64,000 nucleotides of DNA from Rhizopus sp. PT2906 (Eukaryota > Mucoromycota > Mucoromycetes > Mucorales > Rhizopodaceae): positions 23,661-87,660 of the forward strand of contig JAMYHX010000138.1 of the NCBI GenBank assembly GCA_025529335.1. Direction: 5' to 3'. Position numbers and translations under genes: made by a program. Position 1 is the first letter of the stretch. Every line of letters begins with the position of its first letter. Of the stretch, positions 11,886 through 22,245 are shown in pieces. The notes below the pieces were generated by a model. It had not been told where the DNA came from. It saw only the letters and a program-made list of their open reading frames with translations, and did not search any database.

Positions 11886-12941
11886 TCAGCAAGCACAACT
11901 ACTTGCTTCTTCCTTCCTTGTCGATGTGTCTGTCAAATCAACCTTGGTTACTATCGGATGGTGAGAATGGTTATTGTCATGAAACAAAACATATGTAATT
12001 ATACATCTTACATTGTTCTTTTTGTTCATCACTAGCATCATTTTCCATTCCGGGTAAAGCATGACCAATCTTACGGAATAGTGCTTTTACCTATTCACTA
12101 TTTAATAGAATGCTCTAAATACAATAAATTACGTTACATTATAACCCGCCTTTGCACTTGTCTCTATAAACATGATATTATAATCCCTCGCCTTCTTTTC
12201 TCCTTCTTCCACAGTCACCTGTCTGATGATTGTCAATCACTGACTATCAAAAAGAGAGAAAGCGTGTACCTTCTGTCATTCAAATCCGTCTTATTACCGA
12301 CCAATACAATAATTACATCTGTCCCTCTTTCTGCTCTAACATCGTCGATCCATTTTGATGTGTTCAAAAAGGAGTTTCGGTCTACGGATGTCGATAATGT
12401 AAACAAAGGATCTTCCCCCCCTTTTTTTTTCCTTTCACTTACTTGTTATATCATAAACAACCACACACACTGAGGAATCTCTTATATAACTTGGAATAAG
12501 TGAACGGAATCTTTCCTATATTGATATATCAGTCATTGCGCTACTTGTTTATAACAATTACCTGTCCAGCAGTATCCCCTTTTTTATGTGTTAATTAACG
12601 AAACAAATGATCATAATAACATGAACTTACATAGTTGAAGGCGTATTGTTCTATCATCCAGGTACATTGTTTTTGATAGGAAATCAATACCAATGGTCGC
12701 CTAAATAACAAATCATATTGAATATACAGCATCATATGTCTAATCATTTATTTACTTGATAGGTATTATCAAAGGTATCATACATAAATCTTGTTATAAG
12801 CGAAGTTTTACCAACTATAAAATATATTTATATAATAAATATATAGTCATTTGTAATAATAAAGTTGACATTACCACTTTGTTCACCAAGAAAGACAAGC
12901 TTAAACTTTTTCAAGGGATTACCAAAGTCATTATTCGACAT
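11886..12941 (-). CDS. YPT6: Rab6/Ypt6 small GTPase
   Basis: Nine exons (12875-12941, 12756-12814, 12631-12700, 12562-12578, 12443-12515, 12270-12381, 12138-12222, 12012-12090, 11886-11950, minus strand) join in frame to 208 residues, the size of Rab6. Ypt6 acts in endosome-to-Golgi and intra-Golgi retrograde transport. Visible motifs are the P-loop GEQSVGKTS, Rab6-like KKFKLVFLGEQS and ATIGIDFLSKTMYL, switch II WDTAGQERFRSL, the guanine motifs GNKTD and ETSAK, and a C-terminal Cys-Ala-Cys for double geranylgeranylation. Exon 4 is a 17-nt micro-exon carrying most of switch II (DTAGQ). The start is the first ATG before the conserved GNPLKKFKL segment. Confidence 0.95.
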
Positions 12942-13207
12942 GATGTAAATGAAAGGCAAGGGTTTAAATGACAGAGAAAGAAAAAGAAAGAGAAAAGGGA
13001 AATAGAAATAAAGGGATAATCTCCCTTCAGCAGTGTAACCTAACTAACTGACAATTACTCCTTACACACACACAAAAGTATTTATTTTATACTTTCTATT
13101 CTCACCCCTCCTCCTTTCCTTTTTTAAATTTTTCAATGACTTTGGATTTCTCGGTTCAATACAAAAATGTTGTCAGTTTTATTTTCAAAATCTATAAACA
13201 AAACTTT

Positions 13208-14139
13208 TTAAGCTTCCCAAGAGGAGGTAGCAGGGGCAGCAGCATCTTCAGCCCAGTCAGTGGTGGGTTGAGCAGCAGACCAGTCAGCGGCAGCGGCAAT
13301 ACCGGCAACACCTTCAGCATCACCTTCAACACCCCATTCGGCAGCAGCGGCTTCAGCGCCGAATTCACCTTCAACTTCAGCAGCTTCGTTTTCCTTTTCA
13401 ATTTCCTCGGGTTCACGGTAGAAGAACATATCGACCATGACGTCCCAAGGAGTGGTGTAGTCCAAAGTACCACGGAGACGGAGAACGGCACGAGCCAAGA
13501 GCCAGTAGATCAAACCGATGGCGTGCTTACCCTTGTTGTTGGTAGGGATGGCAACATCAACATATTGAAGAGAAGCATCAGTGTCAGCAAGAGAGATGAC
13601 GGGGATGTTGACATAAGAAGCTTCCAAGATAGCTTGGAAGTCAGAGCGAGGATCGGTACAGATGATCAAGCGAGGTTCACGGAAAGAACGAGTGATGTAG
13701 TTAGTGAAGGTACCGGGAGTGAAACGACCAACGATAGCTTCACAACCAACGTACTTGGCGAACTTCAATGCAGCACGGTGACCGTAGGGACGGGCAGAGA
13801 CAACAACAATGTCTTGAGGCTATATTTGACGAGTTAGACTCTTGTTTCGTATACATTCACTTTAACTTACGTTCTCAATAGCGGCAATGACACGAGCAGC
13901 GAAAATGATCTTTTCCCAAGTCTTACCGATGTTGATAAGGTTGATACCTAGACAAGTCCATAAGTATAAACTGTTACCATATTAGCCCTTGTCTATTTTA
14001 TATTACCATCAGCACGGCGCTTGTAGATGTAAGGAGCCATGCGAATGTTGGCATTCTTGGTACCCATGTGACATTTGGCACTCAAAAGGAGTTGGATGTC
14101 TTCTTCGGTAGGATTGAGAACGCTAGGAACACGAGACAT
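13208..14139 (-). CDS. RPS0: 40S ribosomal protein uS2 (SA/RPS0)
   Basis: Three exons (14007-14139, 13871-13947, 13208-13819, minus strand) give 273 residues. uS2 is needed for 40S assembly and sits near the mRNA exit side. Recognisable segments are SAKCHMGTKNANIRMAPYIY, VVSARPYGHRAALKF, RFTPGTFTNYITRSFREPRL and PVISLADTDASLQYVD. The C-terminal extension is Ala/Glu/Trp-rich with repeated short acidic tryptophan motifs (AAADWSAAQPTTDWAED), as in other eukaryotic SA proteins. Codon use is strongly biased (AAG, GTC/GTT, ACC), as expected for a highly expressed gene. The antisense strand also has a long open frame, an effect of that bias. Confidence 0.96.
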
Positions 14140-14319
14140 TATCTAAACCAAGTTGATGGTATATTAGCGTATCATGCGATGATGGATGGATGCATACATT
14201 ACTTGATGTGCAAGAAAAGAGAAGGTTTAATTCGATGCGTGAATTCCACCGTTTATGACAGTTTCGAGCTTGTCAAATGCAATTCAACTCCCGCCTTCAA
14301 TATGCGGACAATGAATTTT

Positions 14320-14882
14320 TTTCATTTTGATTTTTCCCAATTTGCGTTATTGTTGAAGAGATATGGATTGTCATGTAGGACTGTCGTCGTTATTCAATTT
14401 CACCAAGAACAATTTATGATCGACCTTCAAGTATGATCTTTGGTCTTTGTCGAGAATGTAAAATCTCCAGAGTGTGCAGACAGGGCATCTATTTTAATCG
14501 TCAATAGCAACCAATTTGGATGTCTTTGCTATGATCTCAGGCTGTCTAGCAATAAGAGTTACTCCTGTGGGTGTGTGGGTTTCATGGTTTATTATAAATT
14601 CCATGTCCCTAAATTGGAGGTTGGCGATATCTGAGCAAGGACGCCGCATAGTTGCAATGGTAAGCAGCAGGGTGATTTCCAACTGCAAGGTAAGGAAGTC
14701 TAATACAAGGCAACATCTTGTGCAACAACGCGGTTAACCAGGGTTGCAATATCAAAAATCTCCTTCGTGTTGGGAGGTTTTGTATTCTTGCGTTGTTTTG
14801 CTTCAAAAAATCGCAGTACTAAAGGATAAGGGGCAATTGGAGGTTGATGCCGCGCCCACTGTAGATCAAAAAGTTTATACAA
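14320..14882 (-). pseudogene. Decayed tyrosine-recombinase (integrase) fragment
   Basis: Reading the minus strand from 14882, one frame gives segments typical of the tyrosine recombinases carried by DIRS- or Crypton-like elements that are frequent in Mucorales: HQPPIAPYPLVLRFFEAKQR, LLLTIATMRRPCSDIANLQF, TGVTLIARQPEI, then NRCPVCTLWRFYIL and DHKLFLVKLNNDDSPT. The frame is broken by a stop after VALY, another after AIDD (about 14494) and a third after DDSPT. Downstream only frame-shifted fragments remain. The arginine in the ATMRRPCSD segment would be the catalytic R of the box I region. No reverse transcriptase or terminal repeats were recognised, so the element type is open. It starts right behind the stop of the DusA-type gene, so it may form part of that 3'UTR. 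Confidence 0.6.
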
Positions 14883-14904
14883 AAGAGAAGAAATATGAAC
14901 ATGG

Positions 14905-16196
14905 TTACAAAATCAGTCTAGGATCATTTAATGCGCCTAATACAATCGAGCGAAAATCTTCTGGTGATGTCGACTTTGTTTGTCTTCGTCTTTCGTCCAC
15001 AAGTCGACGGTAATTTTTGCCCATTTTGCCATCAAATAGCATCATGAGTGGCTTGAGCAGTAAAGTGAACGGAGGAAGGCCATAGTCAGCCTTATCTAGG
15101 TTTAATGATAATAGGCTATCTGTATAATCTAATGAAATAGCTGATGAGTATCTGACTATTTTCATATAAACATCATTTACCAAGATATTCATTTATAATC
15201 TTTTCAAGGCTTTTAACCTCACTTTGATTGTAGATATGCTGGTCTAATTGCTGTAAAAACAAGGGTTTATCCATGACTTTGATATAATTAGAGATATGAA
15301 CAAAGCATGCACATATACACTTACTTTTTCTACCAATCATACAACCATCGACCTTTGTAAGCACTTCCTTTATTTGATTCACATCATTAAAACCTCCATT
15401 GATCGATATGGGCAAGTCTGGAAATGATTTTGCTATTTCAAATACTCTTTTATAATTTAATGGTGGAATATTTCTATTCTGCTTGGGTGACAGTCCTTTG
15501 AGGATACACTTTCTTGCATGAAGAATCAGATGGGGCAATGTACCTTTTTGTGTATGTACTATTGCTTTAACCTAAGTCATAAAAAAAAAGAAATGAGCCT
15601 ATCACTCATGAATTCATATGTATATATTACAAAATCGTAAAGGAATTCAAAGGACTCTTGATGATCAACACCTATCCGACACTTCACTGTCACGGGTATC
15701 CGGACATGGTGTTTATCCATGGCTGATAGAATGTCCGCTACAATATGAGGTGTCTTCATCAAGACGGCACCAAACTGTCCACTCTGAACATTGGGACTTG
15801 GACAGCCAGCGTTAATGTTTACTTCTGAATATCCATAGTCTTGTAGTACTTTAGCTGCTGTTGCCATGGCATCTGGATCTGATCCTCCTAATTGCACAAC
15901 GACATTTGATCTTGGTTTTCCAACAAACCGATCTAGATGATCTCTGTGATTGACGATGGCATGACAATGGTACATTTCACTATAGTAATCATAGCGGTCT
16001 GTGCCTGAAATAATATTCAACAATTCAAGAAAATGCTATTCATCAAAAAGATCAATAGTGCATATCTAAAGAATGAAATCGATCTTACAGGGGTAGTCAC
16101 ATCCACCATCGGTGCCACGCTGATAGGTCTCGCAAGTCTCGAAGTATGCATATACCTGCATGATGCATGAGTAAGCCTAATTCTAAAAATGGACAT
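14905..16196 (-). CDS. DusA-type tRNA-dihydrouridine synthase
   Basis: Five exons (16089-16196, 15631-16035, 15325-15571, 15181-15276, 14905-15155, minus strand) give 368 residues. Dus enzymes reduce uridine to dihydrouridine in tRNA D-loops using FMN and NADPH. The sequence follows the bacterial DusA subfamily closely: VVQLGGSDPDA, VNINAGCPSPNVQSGQFGA with the catalytic Cys, VKCRIGVDHQESFEFLYDF, LILHARKCILKGLSPKQNRN, PPLNYKRVF and PISINGGF. These DusA-specific blocks are absent from the usual fungal Dus1-4 as I know them. The first 24 residues (MSIFRIRLTHASCRYMHTSR and on) are basic and free of acid residues, resembling a mitochondrial presequence; a second possible start is the Met at residue 16. 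The usual DusA C-terminal part diverges. It is divergent from PMT2 with 188 bp between start codons. Confidence 0.85.
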
Positions 16197-16384
16197 GTTT
16201 ATATAAAGAAAGGGACAAGAACAAAATTAATCAGAGGGGGGCAGTTAAAATATTTCTTCTCAGTCACACACACACACAAACACACACAGACACAAAGGTG
16301 TCATTCTTGTGCATAAATTAAATACATTGGAAACAATGCTTCAAGAATGATCTTTTTCTCTTTTATTTTCTTTTCTTTTTGAAA
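16197..16384. promoter_or_regulatory. Shared divergent promoter of the DusA-type gene and PMT2
   Basis: Only 188 bp separate the two divergent start codons. The interval holds a (CA)-rich tract at about 16264-16292 and a pyrimidine tract immediately before the PMT2 ATG. No specific factor site is recognised. Confidence 0.4.
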
Positions 16385-19007
16385 ATGGATCTAAAAGAAA
16401 AACTTGAAGAGTTTTCATCAGAGTATGAACAATTTGACTCAATCCCATTAACAGAAACAATCTATGATTCACCTGTTTCTACTGTGGATAAGAATTACGT
16501 GAGCAAGAGAAAGGTAAGTCATAAGGAGGAAAAGGAGGAGGAGGGGTTCATGTTGCGTAGTTGTTGTCTTACTTTTCTGATAGAAAGCTGTTATCACATA
16601 TCAACATGCTGCTATTGTCATCGTAATGACAATATTCTCCTTTTGGACTCGGTTTCGAGAAATTGATAAATCGAAAACAGTGATTTGGGATGAGGTAAGA
16701 TATTTGATATACAATAGAAATCATCATACTAAATATTACACATACACAATAAGGCTCACTTTGGAAAGGTAAATCAATCTGAATGCTTCTTTTGCTTTAC
16801 TAAATAAATACATAGTTTGGCTCTTACTACCTAAAAAATGAGTTTTATTTCGATGTTCATCCACCTTTAGGAAAGATGCTCATTGGCCTTTCTGGTTACT
16901 TGGCCAATTACAATGGTTCATTTCCTTTTGAATCTGGTTCAACATATCCAGATGACATTGACGTTTATACTATGCGTGTGTTTAGTGCAGCGTGGGGCGC
17001 ACTCCTCGTACCCTTAGCCTACGGTACTGCTCACAATTTAGAATTATCTTCAAAAGCTTCTATTCTGGCTGCTTCCATGGCCTTGTTTGACAATGCCTTG
17101 CTGACTATCAGTCGATTCATCCTCTTGGACTCCATGCTGCTCTTTTTCACAGGCTTGTCTTTCTTTTGTCTTGCCGGATTCCGTATGCAGAGACATCGGT
17201 AAGAATGAAAAGTATACGTATACCTAAAAAATCATGTAACCTGTTCAATATAGATCCTTCTCGATACATTGGTGGTTATGGTTGTTTGGTACAGGCTTAT
17301 CCCTTGGCTGTGTCTTGAGGTAATATTTATATATAAAAAAAGGAAAAAGAGAGTGAAAGAGAGATGCCTAACTCTTGATTCAGCGTTAAATGGATAGGTT
17401 TGTTTACAGTCGCTTTAGTTGGACTATACACAGTCGAAGAACTTTGGGATATGTTGGGCGACATACAGATGCCAAAGCTAACATACCTTGCTCATTGGAC
17501 ATCCCGTGCTCTTTGTTTAATTTTGGTACCCATTGCAATCTACATCGCCAGTTTTGCTGCTCATTTCTATATCCTTCGCAACAGTGGACCCAACGACAGT
17601 GTGATGAATACATTGTTTCAAGCAAGTCTGAATGGAAGTTTTTATCAGAAAAATCCGGTCCATATCGCATTTGGCTCCAACATCACCATCAAAAGCTTTG
17701 GATACGCCGGTGGCCTGTTACATTCCCATGGGCACTATTATCCTGAGGGCTCGAGGCAACAACAGATCACATGCTACTCATTCAAGGACTCCAATAATAT
17801 CTGGCAAGTACGACCACCGCGTTCTGTAGACGAGGACGATGATTACGAAATGTTATGGACAGACGATGATTCTTCTATTCGATATCTCAAGAACAACGAC
17901 ATCATTCGACTTTTCCATCTAAACACACAGCGTAACCTCCATAGCCACCCGATCAATGCACCCATCAATTATAAACACTGGGAGGTAAGCGCGTACGGAG
18001 ATGAAGAGATTGGAGACGTGCAAGATAATTGGAAGATAGAGATAGTGAGAGACGTCAATGATAAAAGGACAGAAAATATCAGAGCACTGACCACAGTGTT
18101 TCGTCTACGACATGTCTTTCTTGAATGCTATCTTGCTTCTCGTCACGAAGTCCTGCCCGATTGGGGATTTAAGCAGCAAGAAGTATATTGCGATAAGGAA
18201 AATAATCCTCGAGACAGTCGTACGTGGTGGAGTGTTGAAGATCATCATAACAAGAAATGTAAGTTGAACAAAATGTTTAAATTGTCAATTAAAACAAGAA
18301 TAGTGCCTCCTGCTCCAAAGAACGCTTATAAACACAATTTTCTACAAAGCTTTCTTCATTTAAATCTTGTCATGTGGTACACTAATAATGCTCTTATTCC
18401 CGATCCTGACAAGGACGACATCTTGGCCTCTGACCCTAAAGAATGGCCCATGGTTTCTGTTGGTTTACGTATGTGCGGTTGGGATGATGATATAATCAAG
18501 TTTTATTTGATCGGTAATCCATCAGTCTGGTGGCTGTCATTTGCATCGATTGTTGGGTTTTCTATCGCCATTATCAATTATACCGTTCGTCTGAAACGAC
18601 AAATCATTGATATGAGTCCAGGTAAAAGATAAAATATATATTTGAGGAGGGGGGTCGACTGAATACATATAGCGAGATGGGCCTACTTTACCTCAGTGGG
18701 CAAGCTCTTTTTCCTTGGCTGGTTTCTTCATTATATTCCCTTTTACATGATGGGTCGCGTGACCTATCTTCATCATTACTTCCCAGCACTTTACTTTAGT
18801 CTCTTCATGCCACCATTTCTAATGGATCATTTTTTGAGAAGCAAGTCGAAAAAGTTTAAAACGTGCACCTTTGGCATCGTCCTTGGCCTCATCGCGCTCA
18901 ATTTCCTTCATTTTGCTCCGTTTTCCTTTGGAATGGAAGGCGATATCAAGCAATATGCGAGTCGTCAGTGGTTTAAGCACTGGAATCTGTTAGAGAACCC
19001 AATCTGA
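16385..19007 (+). CDS. PMT2: Protein O-mannosyltransferase, PMT2 family
   Basis: Eight exons (16385-16513, 16584-16694, 16754-16768, 16816-17198, 17254-17319, 17384-18258, 18304-18621, 18673-19007) give 743 residues, normal for PMT2. The enzyme moves mannose from dolichol-phosphate-mannose to Ser/Thr of secretory proteins in the ER membrane. The N-terminal luminal loop has the acidic pair in VIWDEAHFGKFGSYYLKNEF and then FYFDVHPPLGKML. A large central luminal region carries MIR repeats (HSHGHYYPEGSRQQQITCYS). Several C-terminal membrane helices contain GRVTYLHHYFPALYFSLFM, a PMT2-type signature. Exon 3 is a 15-nt micro-exon (AHFGK). Intron 18259-18303 is 45 nt with no in-frame stop, so retaining it would insert 15 residues. 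The ATG is the first in frame before EKLEEFSSEYEQ. Confidence 0.93.
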
Positions 19008-19055
19008 TAATATAATAAATAGTGAATGCTTTATTTATACGAAAACAGACATATA

Positions 19056-20348
19056 TCAGATGATTTCCCCTTGATAAATATTTACAAATGTTCTATAGAA
19101 TGAAAATCGAGGCATGTACAGGTATCCCGTGAGAAGATAAGGAACAACAAAGAGGTGGCAGGTTAGAATCATGATGAGGACAGCGTAAGCTCTTCCCAAG
19201 AATCCGTCTGACAAGGATAACCGGTCACCGATGCTGATAAAGACCGCTTGGCTCACAAAGAAAGAAAATTGAATGAAACATGCAGGTATGGGTGTACCTT
19301 GGAAATAAAGAGCGGGTCCTGTGGCAGCGTACAAAAAGTATTCATGCATCAGACCAGACATGACGAAGACAGAGAGAGCAGGCAACCAGCGTGGAGGCTT
19401 ACAGCCCAAGATAAGCATCGTGATAAGCCGAATGGGTTGGTATCCAAGACGATAGAAGCATTCATTGTAGTATGTGTGCCATCGTCTTGCCCAAAAGTCG
19501 CGTAGAGAGTAGGCACACCAGGGTCGATTGAAGGCAGGTGGCATACTGATTGTTTGTTCTAGATAAACCTTGACAGCTCGAATTCTGCGAATACGCTTCA
19601 AGGCGGCTTTTGTCTTTGCAACATCTCTAGTATAAATTGCCTTGTTGCCTAGCTGCCATTTCTCTAGTGTTGGAAGTGACTTGTACATGAGTGTAAACAG
19701 GATGTTGAATACATCATAGGTTAGCTGTAGTTGCATTTGGACATAGACAAGGAACAGAATACATGTACATGTGCTAAGTGCAACGTTGCCAAAACTAAAC
19801 GGTAATTCTGTTTCCGGTGCCGATAGGTTAAAGAACATACCAAGAAAATGGTATATCACGGCAGAGAATAGACGGACAGGTCTATCGAGATCAAGTTGCC
19901 GCAGAATGATTTCAACAAGGTCATAAACAATTTGATGCTTGATAGTTGAAAAAATATATTGGGCCAAGGGAAAGTCTATATACACGTGGCTGGGGTGATG
20001 ATCGACCTTTGCTTTTTCAGAGTATCTTTCTTTTCTCCATTGAAGAATTGTCAAAGCAAAAGGACATTGTCGTCGTTCCTCCATGGACATTGAGAATAAC
20101 CAGACGCCCATTTTCATGGAAGTCCCCCACGACCAAACCGAAGTGGATATTAGGTAAACATAAGGCAGTTTACCAGCGTAATAGATGGGTACTGATAAAC
20201 CAATAAGCCATAATAACAGTAAACACAGTTCTTGGATTATGTTTCTTTTTTTAACAGGTATAGATACAAGCATAAACATGAAGCATGGCAACATGGTCGT
20301 TGCTATGTAACCAATTTTACTAATTGGATAATGAGGTAAATTGGCCAT
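19056..20348 (-). CDS. Wax synthase-like membrane acyltransferase (MBOAT-related)
   Basis: A single exon encodes 430 residues with about eight hydrophobic segments. It carries the wax-synthase domain signature SLRDFWARRWHTYYNECFYR followed about 50 residues later by SGLMHEYFLYAATGP, whose His is the expected catalytic residue. Relatives esterify fatty alcohols, sterols or other hydroxyl acceptors with acyl-CoA at the ER. The substrate cannot be read from sequence. It is convergent with PMT2 (48 bp between stops) and divergent from eL27 (about 400 bp). It is one of the few long intron-free genes here, although its codon use resembles its neighbours. Similarity to secondary-metabolite acetyltransferases of the same fold is possible. 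Confidence 0.8.
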   Translation of the reverse strand: MANLPHYPISKIGYIATTMLPCFMFMLVSIPVKKRNIIQELCLLLLWLIGLSVPIYYAGKLPYVYLISTSVWSWGTSMKMGVWLFSMSMEERRQCPFALTILQWRKERYSEKAKVDHHPSHVYIDFPLAQYIFSTIKHQIVYDLVEIILRQLDLDRPVRLFSAVIYHFLGMFFNLSAPETELPFSFGNVALSTCTCILFLVYVQMQLQLTYDVFNILFTLMYKSLPTLEKWQLGNKAIYTRDVAKTKAALKRIRRIRAVKVYLEQTISMPPAFNRPWCAYSLRDFWARRWHTYYNECFYRLGYQPIRLITMLILGCKPPRWLPALSVFVMSGLMHEYFLYAATGPALYFQGTPIPACFIQFSFFVSQAVFISIGDRLSLSDGFLGRAYAVLIMILTCHLFVVPYLLTGYLYMPRFSFYRTFVNIYQGEII

Positions 20349-20632
20349 AAAAGAAAAAAAGAGTGGAAAAAAAAAAAGGGGGGGGACCCGATTTTATTTT
20401 AACTTCCCCTTTTAGATTCAGTTTGATAACGAATAAGAGAAGCATCTTTGTAATTTTTTCATGGCAAACATATATGCGCATATACTATTATTACTATAGA
20501 TTTAAATCACCTCGTGTTGTACGCTGCTGTTGTTGTTGTAACATAAACATTGACAAAAACACTCTATAAAGGAGGGAAGTGGAGTAACTAATTCAATTTC
20601 AGCCAAGGCTACCGGAATTTCGAAAAATTCAA

Positions 20633-20640
20633 CGGGCCGG
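20633..20640. promoter_or_regulatory. CGGGCCGG motif upstream of eL27
   Basis: It lies 110 bp before the eL27 ATG in the divergent interval with the wax-synthase-like gene. It matches eight of nine bases of the CCGGGCCGG site upstream of eL13. It is a candidate ribosomal-protein promoter element; the evidence is only recurrence and composition. Confidence 0.3.
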
Positions 20641-20749
20641 ACCTTGTTGTCTATCGTTTTGGGGGACCCACCTTGTGGACATACAGAAACACGAGGGCAA
20701 GTATCATTCTGATGATCCCTCCTCTCTCTTTGACAGATCATCAGCAACC

Positions 20750-21534
20750 ATGGTCAAGTTCATCAAGGCTGGTAAAGTACGTAAATGGATGAATTAATGG
20801 ATGAACATGATGATTATAAAAAGAAAATGAAAGATTGACAATATCACTATAGGTTGTAGTTATTTTGCAAGGTCGTTATGCTGGCAAGAAAGCCGTCGTT
20901 GTTCGCAGTATGTAGTTCTTTTTTTTTTTTTGCTGGAATTGTAGACATGTGGCAGAAATAACAGTGATGCACGACAACAGCAGCAGTTTAAGACATGTAC
21001 ACATTATACAATAAATTGTATTAAATATGCATCCATTCAATCTAAAGCAGCTTGTGAATAATCATTAATGCCGATGCGACATTGTCAACACAATTACAGC
21101 AAAAAGAAAGAAATAAATTAATGAACAAAAGATTAATCCTTTGTTTAGATCACGATGAAGGTACCAAGGAAAGACCCTATGGTTATGCTGTCGTTGCTGG
21201 TGTCGAACGCACTCCTCTCAAGGTCACCAAGAAGATGGGTCAAAAGAAGGTTGCTAAGCGCTCCAAGATTAAGCCTTTCATCAAGATTGTCAACTACAAC
21301 CACATGATGCCCACTCGGTAATTATATTTACTCAAAGACAAAGCAATATCTAACCAAGATTGAATGATGTATAGTTATGGTTTGGAATTGGAACAAATCA
21401 AGGGTACTATCGCTACTGAAACCTTCAAGGAACCTTCTCAACGTGAAGACGCCAAGAAGCTCATCAAGAAGTTGTTTGAAGAACGCTACCAAACTGGAAA
21501 GAACAAGTGGTTCTTCAGCAAGCTTAGATTTTAA
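20750..21534 (+). CDS. RPL27: 60S ribosomal protein eL27
   Basis: Four exons (20750-20776, 20853-20907, 21149-21317, 21375-21534) give 136 residues, exactly the family length. Typical segments are MVKFIKAGKVVVILQGRYAG, NHDEGTKERPYGYAVVAGVE, FIKIVNYNHMMPTRY and NKWFFSKLRF at the C-terminus. The KOW-like N-terminal segment binds rRNA. Intron 2 (20908-21148) is 241 nt, two to four times the size of other introns in the window, so I checked it for an embedded RNA; see findings. The gene is convergent with bL34m, 72 bp between stops. Confidence 0.96.
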
Positions 21535-21606
21535 TTTTTTTATTGTCAATTAAAAAGGACTTTATAAAATACACTCTTTTTTTTTTTCTACTTCTTTTTA
21601 CAAGAT

Positions 21607-21943
21607 TTAATGAGACAAGAATTTTCTACCCTTCATACGACGTCTATTGATGATATGTCTACCGTTCTTGGTGGCTAAGCGAGTTAAAAATCCATGTCTT
21701 CTCTTACGCACAAGTTGAGATGGTTGATATGTATTTCCACGGGTAACAAAACGCATTTGTGTTGTGAGTACATTTGACAGAGGACTATATTTAAATGGTT
21801 TAATGTTGACCTTTATAATAATTACTAGTTTTTTTTTTTTTTTTTTACTTTGAGAACATAGATTGTCCCATCAAAGTGGGTCGAACGGCATTAGTAAGAG
21901 AAGAGAATCGTAATGTAGCCGTAGTCAACAATTGTCCAAACAT
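21607..21943 (-). CDS. MRPL34: Mitochondrial ribosomal protein bL34m
   Basis: Two exons (21849-21943 and 21607-21784, minus strand) give 90 residues. The C-terminal half is a textbook bL34: FVTRGNTYQPSQLVRKRRHG, FLTRLATKNGRHIINRRRMK and GRKFLSH. The N-terminal half (MFGQLLTTATLRFSSLTNAV) is Ser/Thr/Arg-rich without acidic residues, consistent with a mitochondrial presequence. The intron contains a run of 18 T on the plus strand close to the donor. bL34 is a small structural protein of the large mitoribosomal subunit. Confidence 0.92.
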
Positions 21944-22245
21944 GATTAAAGAAAATATTTTTATTTTCTCTCTCTTTCTTTTCTACCCCCTTGTCACTGC
22001 AGTCCGGAGTTACGCAGGAGGAAATTCCCTTTTTGAAGTCACAAATGCAATTGGTTAAAATACCTCCCATCATATGCAAAACAGAGAGGGCAACACTCTC
22101 TTCCTCTTTGCCATTTGGTTTCCAAGACTCATTTTTACTTTATGCGCAGTGCTGCTAATGTTTGCTCTAAAAATTAAAATTTGCCTGTTTAATGAATAGT
22201 TTATATTGAATTATGATACTATTCAATGAAGCCTTTTGTTAATCG

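Noticed and set aside
13136..13837. 233-codon plus-strand frame over the uS2 gene
   Set aside because: It is exactly antisense to the uS2 coding exon and arises from its strong codon bias; no splice sites or family resemblance.
16024..16088. Possible missing exon or frame break in the DusA-type gene
   Set aside because: Using the acceptor at 16036 (GATGAATAG) gives HFLELLNIISG in frame with both sides, as the family requires.
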